Below are positions 27,601 to 38,300 of a stretch of 64,000 bases of DNA, piece after piece. The translations under genes and the position numbers were made by a program. This stretch comes from Trebouxia sp. TZW2008 (taxonomy: Eukaryota; Chlorophyta; Trebouxiophyceae; Trebouxiales; Trebouxiaceae): assembly GCA_002118135.1 (NCBI GenBank), contig BDIU01000136.1:186001-250000 (forward strand), written 5' to 3'. Within the stretch, counting starts at the first letter, position 1, and each line of letters opens with the position of its first letter. The notes beneath the pieces were generated by a model, which was not told the origin of the DNA, did not search any database, and saw only the letters and a list, made by a program, of their open reading frames with translations.

Positions 27601-28867
27601 TAGCACAACTTCAGCTGCTACAGGATGAGCAGCAAGCCAAGCATCAAAGACAGATTGCCAACCTGCAACAGGAGCTGCACAGGCTGCAGCAAACACATAA
27701 GCGGTGCACTCTGGACATGCAAGCATGCAAACAGCGCAACCAGGTATCGTACATCTTCTGTCAACTTACATGACAGGCAATGTGTGTGCTCCTATGAGCT
27801 TTTCCAGTCCCCAGAATGTGTTTCAAGAACGCGTGAACACTGAATAAGTGTCCACACTGCAAATGCATGCAATACGCATTGCTCATGTGATCACCCTGTA
27901 GCGTTTGACGCGTGTGAAAGAGCTCTTTGGTGTCCCACTACAGGAACTGAGTGAGGCTGCAGAAGACCATCACACTCAGTGTGCTTCAATGCAAGAATCT
28001 AAGGCAGATCACAAGGCTTTGCAACGGCAGTGTGCTGCATTGCAGCAACAGCATTCTGAGCAACAACAGCAGTACACCGCACTTCAGCAGCAGCACACAC
28101 ACTTGCAGCAGCAATATGATGAAATGCGGCGGCAACACGCTGAATTACAGCAGCAACATGCTGGAATGCAGCAGCAACATACTGATTGGCAGCAGCAAAA
28201 TGATGAGTTGCAGCAGCAAAACAATCTCATGCAGCAGACAACCCAGCAGTTGCGTCAGGAGCTTCAGGACAAGAGTGACAGGCTCAATAATTTTCAAGAA
28301 GACGCTTTGTATGAGCAGCAACGGCTGCAGATGCCAAAGCCTTACAGAGTCTTCAAACTGCAAGCCTCAAGTCGCATACAAGACACAGGCATTGCAGATG
28401 AGTCCTGCTTACAACAGGCAAGCACAGCAACAGCGAGAGACGGTTGTGATACAAATTCAGCTCGGTCCAACCCTCAAAAGCAGGACATCAAAGGCTGCGA
28501 TGCAATGCAGTTATTGCGCCAGCTTTTGGAGGGCGCAGGTGGTGTCAGTCAGAACCATGACCATCTCATGACAAGCACGCTTTTGCAGCTGCATACTTTT
28601 GAAGCAGATCTTGAGCATGCTTTGAATATGGTCAGAAGTGCAGCAAGAAGCAAGAGTGAAAGTGAAGTTATGAGGTATACAGCAGCAGTCAAACAGATGG
28701 AGCAACTACTGGAGCAGTACAAGACATGCTCTTTGTGTATGGAGCATGATCAGGAGATTGTGCTCAATTGTGGTCATCAATTGTGTTCAGCATGCAGTGA
28801 CCCCCTGGACACTTGCCCATTTTGCAGGACGCCAGTGCATACACGCACAAAAGTGTTCCGAGCTTGA
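24603..28867 (+). CDS. Kelch-repeat, coiled-coil, RING-finger protein (putative E3 ligase)
   Basis: Seven exons (24603-24948, 25028-25180, 25604-25788, 26186-26628, 26872-27088, 27600-27743, 27902-28867) give 817 residues in one frame; an internal ATG at 24759 would give 765. Exons 1-4 hold about six Kelch motifs (RWGHTATAVSDKLYVFGGEG; HAACSVGTQMYVYGG; HTLTAVGQHGILCFGG; RYGHTAVWDTSDSLVVFGG; NHAAVMWGSSLMLVFGG; RYWHTLTMLQGKAAVFGG), enough for one beta-propeller. Exons 5-7 form a long coiled coil whose core is a near-perfect seven-residue LQQQHxx repeat (about 28050-28230). The last 45 residues are a RING: CSLC, CGHQLC, CSAC, CPFC. A propeller for substrate plus RING for E2 implies ubiquitin ligation, an inference. 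I do not recognise this exact architecture by name. A retroposed sequence sits in intron 2. Confidence 0.85.
25363..25377 (+). repeat. Left target-site duplication of the retroposed insert
   Basis: AGTATTGGGGCATGG, identical to 25554-25568. The first A could belong to the tail on the right side, so the TSD is 14 or 15 bp. Confidence 0.9.
25378..25553 (+). mobile_element. Retroposed sequence with poly-A tail and 15-bp target-site duplication
   Basis: Intron 2 of the Kelch-RING gene contains about 155 bp of sequence followed by a ~20-bp A-rich tail (A10-C-A10). It is flanked by perfect direct repeats AGTATTGGGGCATGG at 25363-25377 and 25554-25568. TGTAA, the algal poly(A) signal, lies immediately before the tail. 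Poly-A plus a long TSD is diagnostic of LINE-machinery retroposition, either a SINE or a partial processed mRNA. The body has no long open frame and I do not recognise its source. Confidence 0.92.
25554..25568 (+). repeat. Right target-site duplication of the retroposed insert
   Basis: AGTATTGGGGCATGG directly after the A-rich tail; identical to the left copy. Confidence 0.9.
25830..26080. repeat. Diverged ~100-bp tandem repeat in Kelch-RING intron 3
   Basis: Blocks such as 'ttgcagcatgccatg' and 'gtcagcttt' recur two to three times between the exon ending at 25788 and the one starting at 26186. They contain pyrimidine-AG acceptor-like sites. Confidence 0.6.
27003..27427 (+). repeat. Exon echo after exon 5 of the Kelch-RING gene
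   Basis: The end of exon 5 and its downstream intron (27003-27122) reappear in decayed form at 27319-27427, including the 'ttttgtgc...ctgttgcag'-like tail. The copy has lost the frame. Confidence 0.65.
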
Positions 28868-29493
28868 GTGTTTGTGATCTTGAAGGGTCGCTATTTTGTC
28901 TAGTCTGCAGCTTTACTCCTGTGGCCTTATATTTTGCCACAGGCTGTGGCCATAACTATCCGGCAAGTAATGCAATTCTTTTGACCTTCTTGAAGTGGGT
29001 ATTTACATCACCTTGGAATGCACGACTAAAATTCCATCTGAGCCTTGCAACAATCGTTTTGAGTGGACCGCTTTGAAGTGAGTGCTGCAAGGTTTTTGGC
29101 CCTTTATGGGACAGGCTGAGACAGGTACTGACGATATCGCCCACATGATCAGCTTCATCAAGGACACAGGCACAAGAAATTCGTAGGCATCTCTCAGTAA
29201 ATATTACACTCACCCCTTCACAAATTGGATATGGAGTAAGTGTTAATGACTGCAGCAATGCCTTGAGCACATACGTTCAACAGGCTGGCTGACTACATGC
29301 CTGGCAATACTGCCACTAGTGATGCATATGCTCAAGGGCATGCAGCGAAAACACTATCCTGGACATCTGTACTGTCGACAGAAAACCGCTGGTATCAGAA
29401 CACTCAGTAAAGCCTGCTGTCACACGTGACCTGGACACCATGTTGGAAACAAAAATAGACACCTCGACACTTCAATCACTGTACACACTCTGA
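28868..29493. other. Convergent intergenic region, Kelch-RING and TatA
   Basis: Overlapping 3' flanks of two convergent genes. Minus-strand TGTAA motifs occur (for example near 29203). No gene is supported. Confidence 0.4.
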
Positions 29494-30257
29494 CTACTGC
29501 TGGTTCCGCTTACGTTCTTCTTCCTTGGCTTTGCGATCTGCAGCTGTTTCTGCACCTCCTTCTACATTTGCCACTGTGCCCTCTGCATTACTCTTCAGCT
29601 CGTTTTCGAATTCCTGCAAGACATACAGTGTTGACAGTTTGTAGTTCAGGTGATGAATGTAGAACAAAACCGTGAGGCAGAGAGTCCAATACGATTGTGG
29701 CCAACACAGCATTTGCAGCATGTAATCATTGATGTTGAATGCAAATGGCTTACCTTTGCTGCTTGCTGAAAGCTCTTTGCTGCTTTGCCAACTTCTTTGC
29801 CAAGGCCTGGAATCTTGCTAGGGCCTGCACATTCATATGTCATCTTGACAAGAGTTTTCAAGCCCAGTCTGCCTCTGTATGTGCTTCACAGTGTCCGAAA
29901 TTACCGAAGATCAGCACCGCAACTCCTGCTATCACAGCAAGTTCTGGGCCGCCCAGTCCAAACAAGCCCATTGAAACTACCTGCCAGAATGCACACCGTT
30001 CAGATCAGTCTGTAGCAGGTTGGATGGTCTGTGCTTGAAGCAGTGAAGCAGGCGAGCTTTACCTGGCGCTGCCGCGTCTGCCGCCGGGATCTGTGCACTG
30101 AGCCTGTGGCAGCTTGAAGGCTGGTGCCTGAGGTGAACGGTTTTGATGCCACCCGGTGGCAGCTACAATGTGCTCTAGCAGGCGTCGACACGCGAGGTGT
30201 CGCGCGCGACAATAAGCTTGACCCTGCGACCGCTTGCATTGTAATGCAGGAAGCCAT
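29494..30257 (-). CDS. TATA: Thylakoid twin-arginine translocase subunit TatA (Tha4)
   Basis: Four exons (30063-30257, 29905-29980, 29754-29824, 29494-29613) give 153 residues with consistent phases. The first 65 residues are a Ser/Arg/Thr-rich chloroplast transit peptide. The mature part starts with a short membrane helix holding the conserved Glu (GLGGPELAVIAGVAVLIFG, Glu about residue 78), the GP hinge, the amphipathic helix IPGLGKEVGKAAKSFQQAAK and an acidic then basic tail. Tha4 oligomerises in the thylakoid membrane with TatC and Hcf106 to move folded proteins using the proton gradient. Tha4 and Hcf106 are close paralogues; the short length and hinge favour Tha4. The frame stays open upstream of ATG 30257, so a longer leader cannot be excluded. 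Confidence 0.95.
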
Positions 30258-31078
30258 GTTGTCAGATCTGAGTGCAAAAACAGAAGTGCTGGACACTGCG
30301 ACAGCGAGCGCAGCGCTGAATAGACCCAGGCCAGGCAATTTCCCTACCGTATCGTACTCGAGCCGTACTCGGGTGCTCACCCTTACTGCAAGATGCTCCA
30401 GGGTGACTTGAGGCTTGCTCAGCATTATCAGCAGCATTTCCTTATAGAACCAGACCTGTCGTGTTGTTGTTAGCTCACTGATGCTGCTGTGAGCATCGTG
30501 GGATGGAGCTGCGTGTACAGTGGCAAACTTGCAAAGAGGTAATCTGACTCTCAAGCCAGCTTTTTGACAATCAATGCATGATGATTAGGAGAGAACACGG
30601 AAGATATAACATGCCAGACGTTGTTACAGTGCGCCTGTGAATTGACAGGCTTGCACACAGCAGATACCACAGCTTGGTCATTATACAAAGGAAATAAGGC
30701 TCGAGGCGTTTTGCTGCTTGGGTGTCGTGCACATGTAATCTAAAGCTAAGTGAGTCACTGCAATGAAACATTGACAGTAGTGATGGTGATCCAGCATGAC
30801 TGCTGTACCCACCAAAAGTATCACTGGTCTAACGCAATTAAACCTTTCCCAGGCCATTCATGCCTGCTTATGCTGCCACACATCCAGTCAAATACATCTG
30901 CGCCTTGGGGCGTGTAATGTTGGGCTTTGAGCTGCGTATTTGACTTCATTGGGTTTCAAACGAGTCCCCTGCTCCATTTTGGCGCAAAACATAGCTTCTG
31001 TTGCAATGGCAGCACATGATTGCCCAAAGGGTACAAGCAGACATAAGTAAGTACGTGATGACAGGACACCCACGATGT
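30258..31078. other. Intergenic region, TatA to SKP1
   Basis: 5' region of TatA and 3' UTR of SKP1, both on the minus strand. A minus-strand TGTAA is at 30624-30628. No gene is supported. Confidence 0.4.
30624..30628 (-). terminator. Candidate TGTAA poly(A) signal of SKP1
   Basis: TGTAA on the minus strand about 450 nt past the SKP1 stop. The distance implies a long 3' UTR, so this is tentative. Confidence 0.25.
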
Positions 31079-31933
31079 CTACTCAAACGCCCACTGGTTT
31101 TCCTTCCGTACCTCTTCCTCCTCCTCAGGGGTAAAGTCATTCTGCACCAAAAGAGAACCAGTAAGGACATTTTATTCCACATACTATACAAGCTTTGTAC
31201 AGCACGAAAGAACAGTGATGAGACACCCACCACAATGTTGAAGGTCTTTCTGATTTCTTCAGGTGTCTTGCCTGCAATCAAGTCATGCCCATTTGATTTG
31301 CTGCAACAACAGCACTGACAGTGCACGCAGCCTCATTGACAGCATACCCTTGATCATATTTGCTACTGTCAGGCATGTCAAATCTAGCAGAGACTTGATG
31401 TTCAAGTAGTTTGCTGCCTGCAGACAAAATACAAGTCGGGTCAGTCTAAAGAGGGTTGATACAGTGAGCAAGTAGCCGAGAAGGGAAGTCACTCCAGCAA
31501 ACACATACCAAGATGAGCTCAAATAGCGTGCTCTGGTCCACTTTCACAAAGTCAGTGTCCCAAGTCTTGATCTCCTCCTCAGTTTTCGAAGGCTTGTCTT
31601 CTGCCTTCTTCTCGGCATCCACGTGGTACTTGCAGTACTCTATGATCTTTGCGAGGATTTTGCTGGACACGTTCGGCAATGGAATTGGGGCGTCCAGGCC
31701 GGTGTCTGAAAGTGAAAGGACGTGAGTTCCTACAACAGTGAGACAAAGTCCAGCAGCTCAGAACGCACCTTCGCTCATGTTCTTGACAGTGAGAGACTGG
31801 AAAGCGACTTCTTCCTCGACCTCAAACATTTGTTGGTCGGAGCTACGAAGCTTGACCTGCGAGACAAGACGAGGATCAGTGCTGACAGGTAAACGCTGTT
31901 GCTGCTCCCAGCTAAGCCTACCTTGTCCTCCAT
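31079..31933 (-). CDS. SKP1: SKP1, SCF ubiquitin ligase adaptor
   Basis: Six exons (31922-31933, 31769-31856, 31509-31705, 31348-31417, 31231-31271, 31079-31141) give 156 residues, close to the usual ~160. The first coding exon is only 12 nt (Met-Glu-Asp-Lys). Recognisable blocks: [20 protein letters not shown] (BTB/POZ start), [17 protein letters not shown], the acidic loop, [15 protein letters not shown], then the F-box-binding [22 protein letters not shown] and the terminal NQWAFE. SKP1 links CUL1 to F-box proteins in nucleus and cytoplasm. All introns are GT-AG. It is divergent from the helicase gene across about 395 bp. Confidence 0.97.
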
Positions 31934-32328
31934 GTTTGCTTTACACCTAGAGCAAACAGTCCAAAAAAAGTAAAAAGCAGCAAACTCGTGTGAGTGCAAT
32001 CGTTGCTTGTGAAGCTGTACCTCCGAGGACGTAAACGAAGCAAATGTCGTCACTCATGCATTCGAGCGGCAACTGTGGTTTCGGAGCGTGGTCAAGCAGC
32101 AAAGTCAGACATGTTTAGGTGCCGAGTAGGGAGCGAAGCGCGGCACGAAGCGTGAAAGACGGGGGCACTGGCATCTGTGTATGCGCGCATGCTTGCCAGG
32201 CTAAACCGGACACGACGGCAGCTGTGACGCATTCATCAGCGCGCAGTTTGTAGCACTTTGAGACAGCTAGATAGTACAGTCGACGTCACTCTCATTCTGC
32301 AGCGTGCAGTGTGATTGTCATCTCATGC
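31934..32328. promoter_or_regulatory. Bidirectional 5' region of SKP1 and the helicase gene
   Basis: 395 bp between divergent start codons. Locally richer in CG dinucleotides than the flanks (for example 'agcgaagcgcggcacgaagcg' region near 32130-32150). Core promoter elements are not obvious. Confidence 0.5.
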
Positions 32329-35300
32329 ATGGTCTCCGCTGCTGCCAAGAAGAAAGCTGCCGCCAAAAAGGTCTGCCTCAGTGTGCTGATCCGGTCGCTT
32401 GCGCAGTCCATCTGATCAGGGTGGGTTCACTGCAGGCTGCAGCAGGTGAGAAGCACCAACACAGAGTCAAGGAAACAGGACAAAAGCCCCCTGTACTCAG
32501 CAATGACACAAAGCAGCAGGTGCACTTCATGATCATGTGATCACAGCATTGCGCAATGTCAGACAGCTCATGCATTGTATCACAGCCTAGCCTTGTGCTT
32601 CAACCCTGTTGCATCTTTGCAAGGCACTGACAGATGTTGGACACATCCGCTTGCCAGCATGTGTCACTCCAAAGCAGAGGGCCATTCTGCACGCCCTGGC
32701 AGAGCAGCATGGGCTCGAGCATTTGAGCTGTGGAGATGGAGAGTCCAGACAGTTGGCATTGGGCGATACCCAGAAGCCTGCTCAGGTGCAACTCCTTTGT
32801 CCACAAGTCATCTCTGATAATACAGTAACTTCTTTTTGTGGAGACACTTGGTACAAGGACATTCTCAGTGTAAGGACAATGCAATTGGTAAACAATCGCT
32901 GCATTCTGACTGCAGTGGCACCTCTGAGCAAGGACAACTGCATATAAAGACAAACTGCTTGGGAGTCTTTACAAAGAGAAGTCGCTGTCAGAATAATCGT
33001 GTTTTCCAGCACATGTGCTAGGTAGGTGTGGCACAAGTCTTGTCTCACCACAGTCTTCTCTGTCCCCCGAAGAAAAGGAGATGTTTCTTCTATCTGCTAT
33101 AACAGATTCACAAGTGATCATCTTCATGCAACTCCAACAATCCTGATGTGACTGTGTGCAACAGTCTGCTTGTAGGGTCTCCTAGTAGCCTCTGTGGCAA
33201 GCATTACAAGCCTCTGACTCATGCAGAACATATTAGCAGAAGCAGCAATCTCTGGTTGAAGCATCATAACCCCTTGGCTCATGCAGGATGTACAAGCAGA
33301 AGCAGCAGAGCTCAGCGATGAGCAACTGAGCGAGATTTTGCAGCAGCACCTGCATATAGATGCAACGCCAAACTTTGCAGCGGCAGCAGCAGCAGCTGCA
33401 GCTAGTCAGCAGAAACCAGCTAAAGCTCCTGCTCAGGCAAGTCAAGGCTTCTGCAGTCAAGACCGTTTTTCTGGTTATTCCCATGCTGTTGACACATCAC
33501 TGTTGACATATCCCAAGAGCAAACCCGCCACTGCAAGCTTTGTTCACTGCCAGACTGGCAGGGATTGACAATGGTCAAGCTTGAGCTGGGCAACAACTGT
33601 TGCAGCTTCTCTTTGCAGGGCACCAGCAAGCAAGATGGCCAGCCAGGGGACAACCTCAGCCTCGAAGATTTCATTGCCAGCACACTCCCTCTCCTTGAAC
33701 TAGAGAAGAATGCTGAGGTTGCTCAGGTGTGTACACAGGCATGTGCTCATTTGCTGCATGCTTGAGTACTGCCGATGTGCTGGAAGCAAATCAAACTCTC
33801 TCGCCTTGAATTGCTGTAGCTAATCGCTCTAGATACATGTGGCATCAGCGCAAGCTGTTTGAGATCAACTTGAAACAGCTACTGTTGCCAGATAGCCCAA
33901 CAGGCTGACTGTGTGTATTTCAGCAGACTATCACCACCAAGACATTGACAACTTCTTCAAACTTCATTGCATTCTTTTCTGCATGGTAGGCACAGGAGCA
34001 GGTAGCGGGGGTGCGGCCTGAGAGGGCCCAAGCACGGGGTAGAGCCTTGCTGAATCTGAAGCTGCGTGATGCTGAGGGCGGCCTGCTAGGCAGAACTTTG
34101 CTCACATTCATCCTCAATAAGGTCAGACCTTGGGTTTTGTTGTTTTGGTTCTGATACTTGATTATTCCCCTTTTTGTGGTAATTATAAATGCAAGCACGC
34201 CTTGTCGAATCTAAAGCTGTGTGCTAGTCTGAAGCTGCCTAACGCTGAGAAAGGTCTGTTAGGGAGGGGAGAACTCTGCTCGCTTTCATACTCAGGAAGG
34301 TGCGTTTTGCCTTAGAAGACTTACACTTCAGTGTGTGAACAATGCAAGACTGCAGCTTCAGCATGTGAGCAGGCATGCATTCTTGTACGTTGAGTCTGAA
34401 GCTGCATGGTGAGGAGTTCGGCCTGTTGTGCAGCACCCTCCTGACATTTATCCTCAATAAGACTGGACTCTGTTACTTTTAAATTGGTGATGGTGACACC
34501 CATTGCCATCACACAGTTTCTTGCCTCATGATGTATTAGCCATGACGCCCAGCATCATCATTTACAGTGCTCAGCTTCTGATGGCTGGCATTGTTTGTGT
34601 GAGTAGGGGTGATGCTGAGTTACACCCATTGCCATAACAGATGTCATTGCCTCGCATTATGGTAGGCATCAGGTCCTAGATCATTTGCATGCATTCCTGA
34701 GCCCCTGGGTGATTAACATTGTGACACATAGTTGCAGTGAGTCAGGCGCAACATCAAGCAGACCAAGTCTCAAGCCTGATCTTTGCCGCTTTTCGTGTGG
34801 CTATGTCAGAGAAGGGTGATGCAGAGTTGCCCTTATTGCCAGCCCTCATGATATGGTAGACATGCAGCTCAGCAAGGAAAACATGCACATTGCTCAGTCC
34901 TCTGATTCTTGACATTGGCTTGATGGGCGACGATGGTTTTTGTGTGTTACTTGTGCCAGGGCAGTGGTGACGCAGAGTCACACCCATTGCCACCACACAA
35001 GTTCTCGCCTCATGATATGGTAGACATCAGACCCAGCAAGGGGGACATGGGGGTTCCTGCCCTAGTGGGGGGTTTGGTGTACAGAGTGAAAGAGGACTGC
35101 ATCACTGTGGCTGTGGAAGAAGCACCTGAAGAGGGCTTTGACCAGCCCCTGCGTTTGGACAAGCTCGCAAATGAGGTGCTTTGACATTGCCTGTCTTTTC
35201 CCCTAGTTCTAGCAATGCTCTCAGTCACCCAAGCAGCTTTGCTGTTTGGCCAAGGATCACATGACTCAAAGACATTAGCAGCCCCTTCACTTGACAAGCT

Positions 35301-38300
35301 TGCCAATGAGATGTTTTGCTTCCGTTAGTCTATCTTGTACCGTTTTGTGTACTGGTCAGCTGTCATATGTAATTGCTGTGGTGGTGTATCGGGTGAAGGA
35401 GGACTGCATGACTGTGGAAGAAGCACCTCAGGAGGGCCTTGACCAGCCCCTGCGCTGCGCTGGGACAAATTTGCCATTGATGTGCCTTCAATCGGCTGGT
35501 TTTTGACGTATTTGACAAGCTTGCTATTGAGATTGTAAAGTGTCAAACTGGCTCCTCACATCTTTGGCACTTGAGCTTGCTTGTCTGTTGTGGGTGTGGA
35601 AGAAGCAACTGAAGAGGGCCTTGACCAGCCCCTGCGCTTGTACAAGCTTGCCAATGAGGTGTTTACATTTTGCTTGTGTGACTGATACCTTGTTGCTGTG
35701 GTGGTGAGATGAGAGCATCTCTGAGCTGAGACTTGCTTTGTGCACTTGAGATGCATGCTGTGGCTTCACCACCCGCTGCGCTTGGACAAGCTTGCCAACA
35801 ATGTAGGTGCTCTGAGTTGTTGTCTATTTATTTGCCTCGATGTTGTTGCCTAGATGTTGTTGTCTATCATGCCTTGAGTGCCTGTCTGATCTGCCTCCAG
35901 TGCTTGTCTGTTGTGTAATTTAAGTGATTGCTGTGGTGATGTGATGTCTTGACCAGCCCTTGCATTTGGGCAAGCTTGCCAACGATGTAGGTGCCCTGGG
36001 TTGTTGTCTATCATGCCTTGAGTGCCTGTCTGATCTGCCTCCAGTGCTTGTCTGTTGTGTAATTTCAGTGATTGCTGTGGTGATGTGATGTCTTGACCAG
36101 CCCTTGCATTTGGGCAAGCTTGCCAACGATGTAGGTGCCCTGGGTTGTTGTCTATCATGCCTTGAGTGCCTGTCTGATGTGCCTCCAGTGCTTGTCTGTT
36201 GTGTGTTCAAAGTGCTTGTCATGGTGATGTCTTGACCAGCCCTTGCGGCTGGGCAAGCTTGCCAATGCTGTGCCTTGACTTTGCCTGTTTGCAGTGATCA
36301 AGTGCCTCCAAACAATTATTTCCAAACCATTTCATGCCGCAGCGCATAACCCTTGATTCTCCATCCATCTTTGTTACTATATGTAACCTTTCTTTTTTAA
36401 CATCGCTTTCTTTAAATTTATTTCTTATCGACAGGTTTTTTATGCCTCAAGTCAAGCTGCATGGACTGCAGGTGACATATAAGCGGCTGAAGGATGCGGT
36501 GGTGAGCTTAGGCAACCCAAGTCAGCAGGGGCCAGCATCAGGCCTAGTGGATGTGCTGTTTGGGCAGCGGCCACCCAGATTTGTGGCCAAGCTGCCTGAC
36601 TGGACACCCCTCAATCCAGGTGCAGCAAATCTATATATGCATGTATCGACAGAGAGATACGCATATCTAACATATTGACATGATGAGTGCTTGTCCTCCT
36701 GCCCTGCTATGATCAAAATCTCTGCTTTGCATCATTTCATCAAACGGGATCCAAGCACTGCATTACTGGGATGCTCAATAGATATGCATGCACAGCGTTA
36801 AGGGTCTGGACCACACTCAAAAACAGTCCTGATCCAAATTCCTCTCTGTTAAGCAGGCATGCATGACAGCCTTCTCTTTTGCTTTGCAGGTCTTGACTCA
36901 AGTCAACTGGCAGCAGTGGCGTTAGCTCTGTCTTCACAGGACATTGCTTTGGTGCATGGTCCGCCAGGCACAGGCAAGAGTTCTGACGCTGAGATACCAT
37001 CACTCACTCATCATCCTTCAAGTGCTCATGCAGTTGATGCTCTCATCAGCACTTGTTTTCTGTGTGCAATCAGGCGCTGAGCACTGCAACTCCTGAATCT
37101 GTCTTGGTTTGCAGACAAGCCGCAGCATGTTCCAACATGACAAGTGGTTCACACAGTCTGAATCTGAGCCTCACTGACTGTTCTATCTTGTGGGCACATG
37201 CTGATAGCAATGCTCTCATTAGCATATATGTGAGGATGTGACCGTTCTGCTGCAGGCAAGACAACAGCAATTGTGGAGATCATACTACAGGAGGTCAAAA
37301 GAGGCAACACGGTACATTTTTTAACCCCCTTTCAATTTCAGCTTGTTGATGCCTCCCAAAAGCATGCCCTAGACAACCCTGACGCTGCCAACCCCTGTAC
37401 AGTTTGTCTTGTCATCCATACATGTTGATGTCAGCCAACACAGACATGAAAGAGCCTGCAGTCAATCAGTGACAAAGGGCACGAATGCTGCAGACGCTTG
37501 CATTTGCTGCTTCCTACACAAACATGGGTGATGATGGGCACTGCTGATGCAAATGCCCGCATGAGCCGCTGTTATTATGTAAATGAGTGACAACAATTGA
37601 CATGGGTCCGTACATGTGCTGCTTCCAATATGGGACTGCATGATCATGAACCCAACTGCTGCAGGTGCTGCTTATCTGTAGTTTGTGAACATGATGGGCA
37701 TTATTGCAAATGTGCTTGCATGAGCTGCTTCTATATTGGGCTGGATGATGGCAGGCACCCCTGATCAGGAGCCTGCTTGAGTTGCAAAGTATGAGTGAAT
37801 GATGATGGCTCATGCTGATGCTTGCATGTGCGGCTGCAACATTTGACTGAGTAGCAATGAGCACCACTGATGCAGGTGCTTACTTCAGCTGCGTGCAACA
37901 TGTAGATGAATTGCTGCAGATCACTGATGCAGGTGCTGTTTGCGATGTATTGAGTGATGCTGGGCGCCAGTGGTGGAGTTGCTGGCAGGAGCTGCTTTCA
38001 ATGTGTGATAAGTGACGTGGGCACTGCTGCTACAAAGCTTGCATGAGCTTCTTTTCATGCAGGTGCTGGCATGTGCTGCCTCCAACATAGCAGTGGACAA
38101 TCTGGTGGAGCGGCTGGCCAAGGCTGACCCCAAGCTGTTTGTGGTCAGGATGGGCCACCCTGCACGCCTCCTGCCTCAGGTCACTCGTGTTGCTCTTCTG
38201 CTCATCTTGAGTCTTCGCAGCCACGCGTGTGTGTGTCAAGTTTTCATATGTATGGCTCACAAAGCACAACATGCAGGACACATGGTGAACAGTTACATGT

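Noticed and set aside
28050..28240. CAG-rich stretch as a non-coding microsatellite
   Set aside because: The repeat is in frame as a LQQQHxx heptad within a long exon that ends in a RING, so it is coding.
35850..36222. Minus-strand frames with a perfectly repeated 48-residue peptide
   Set aside because: Produced by a 144-bp intronic tandem repeat antisense to the helicase; no start context or family match.
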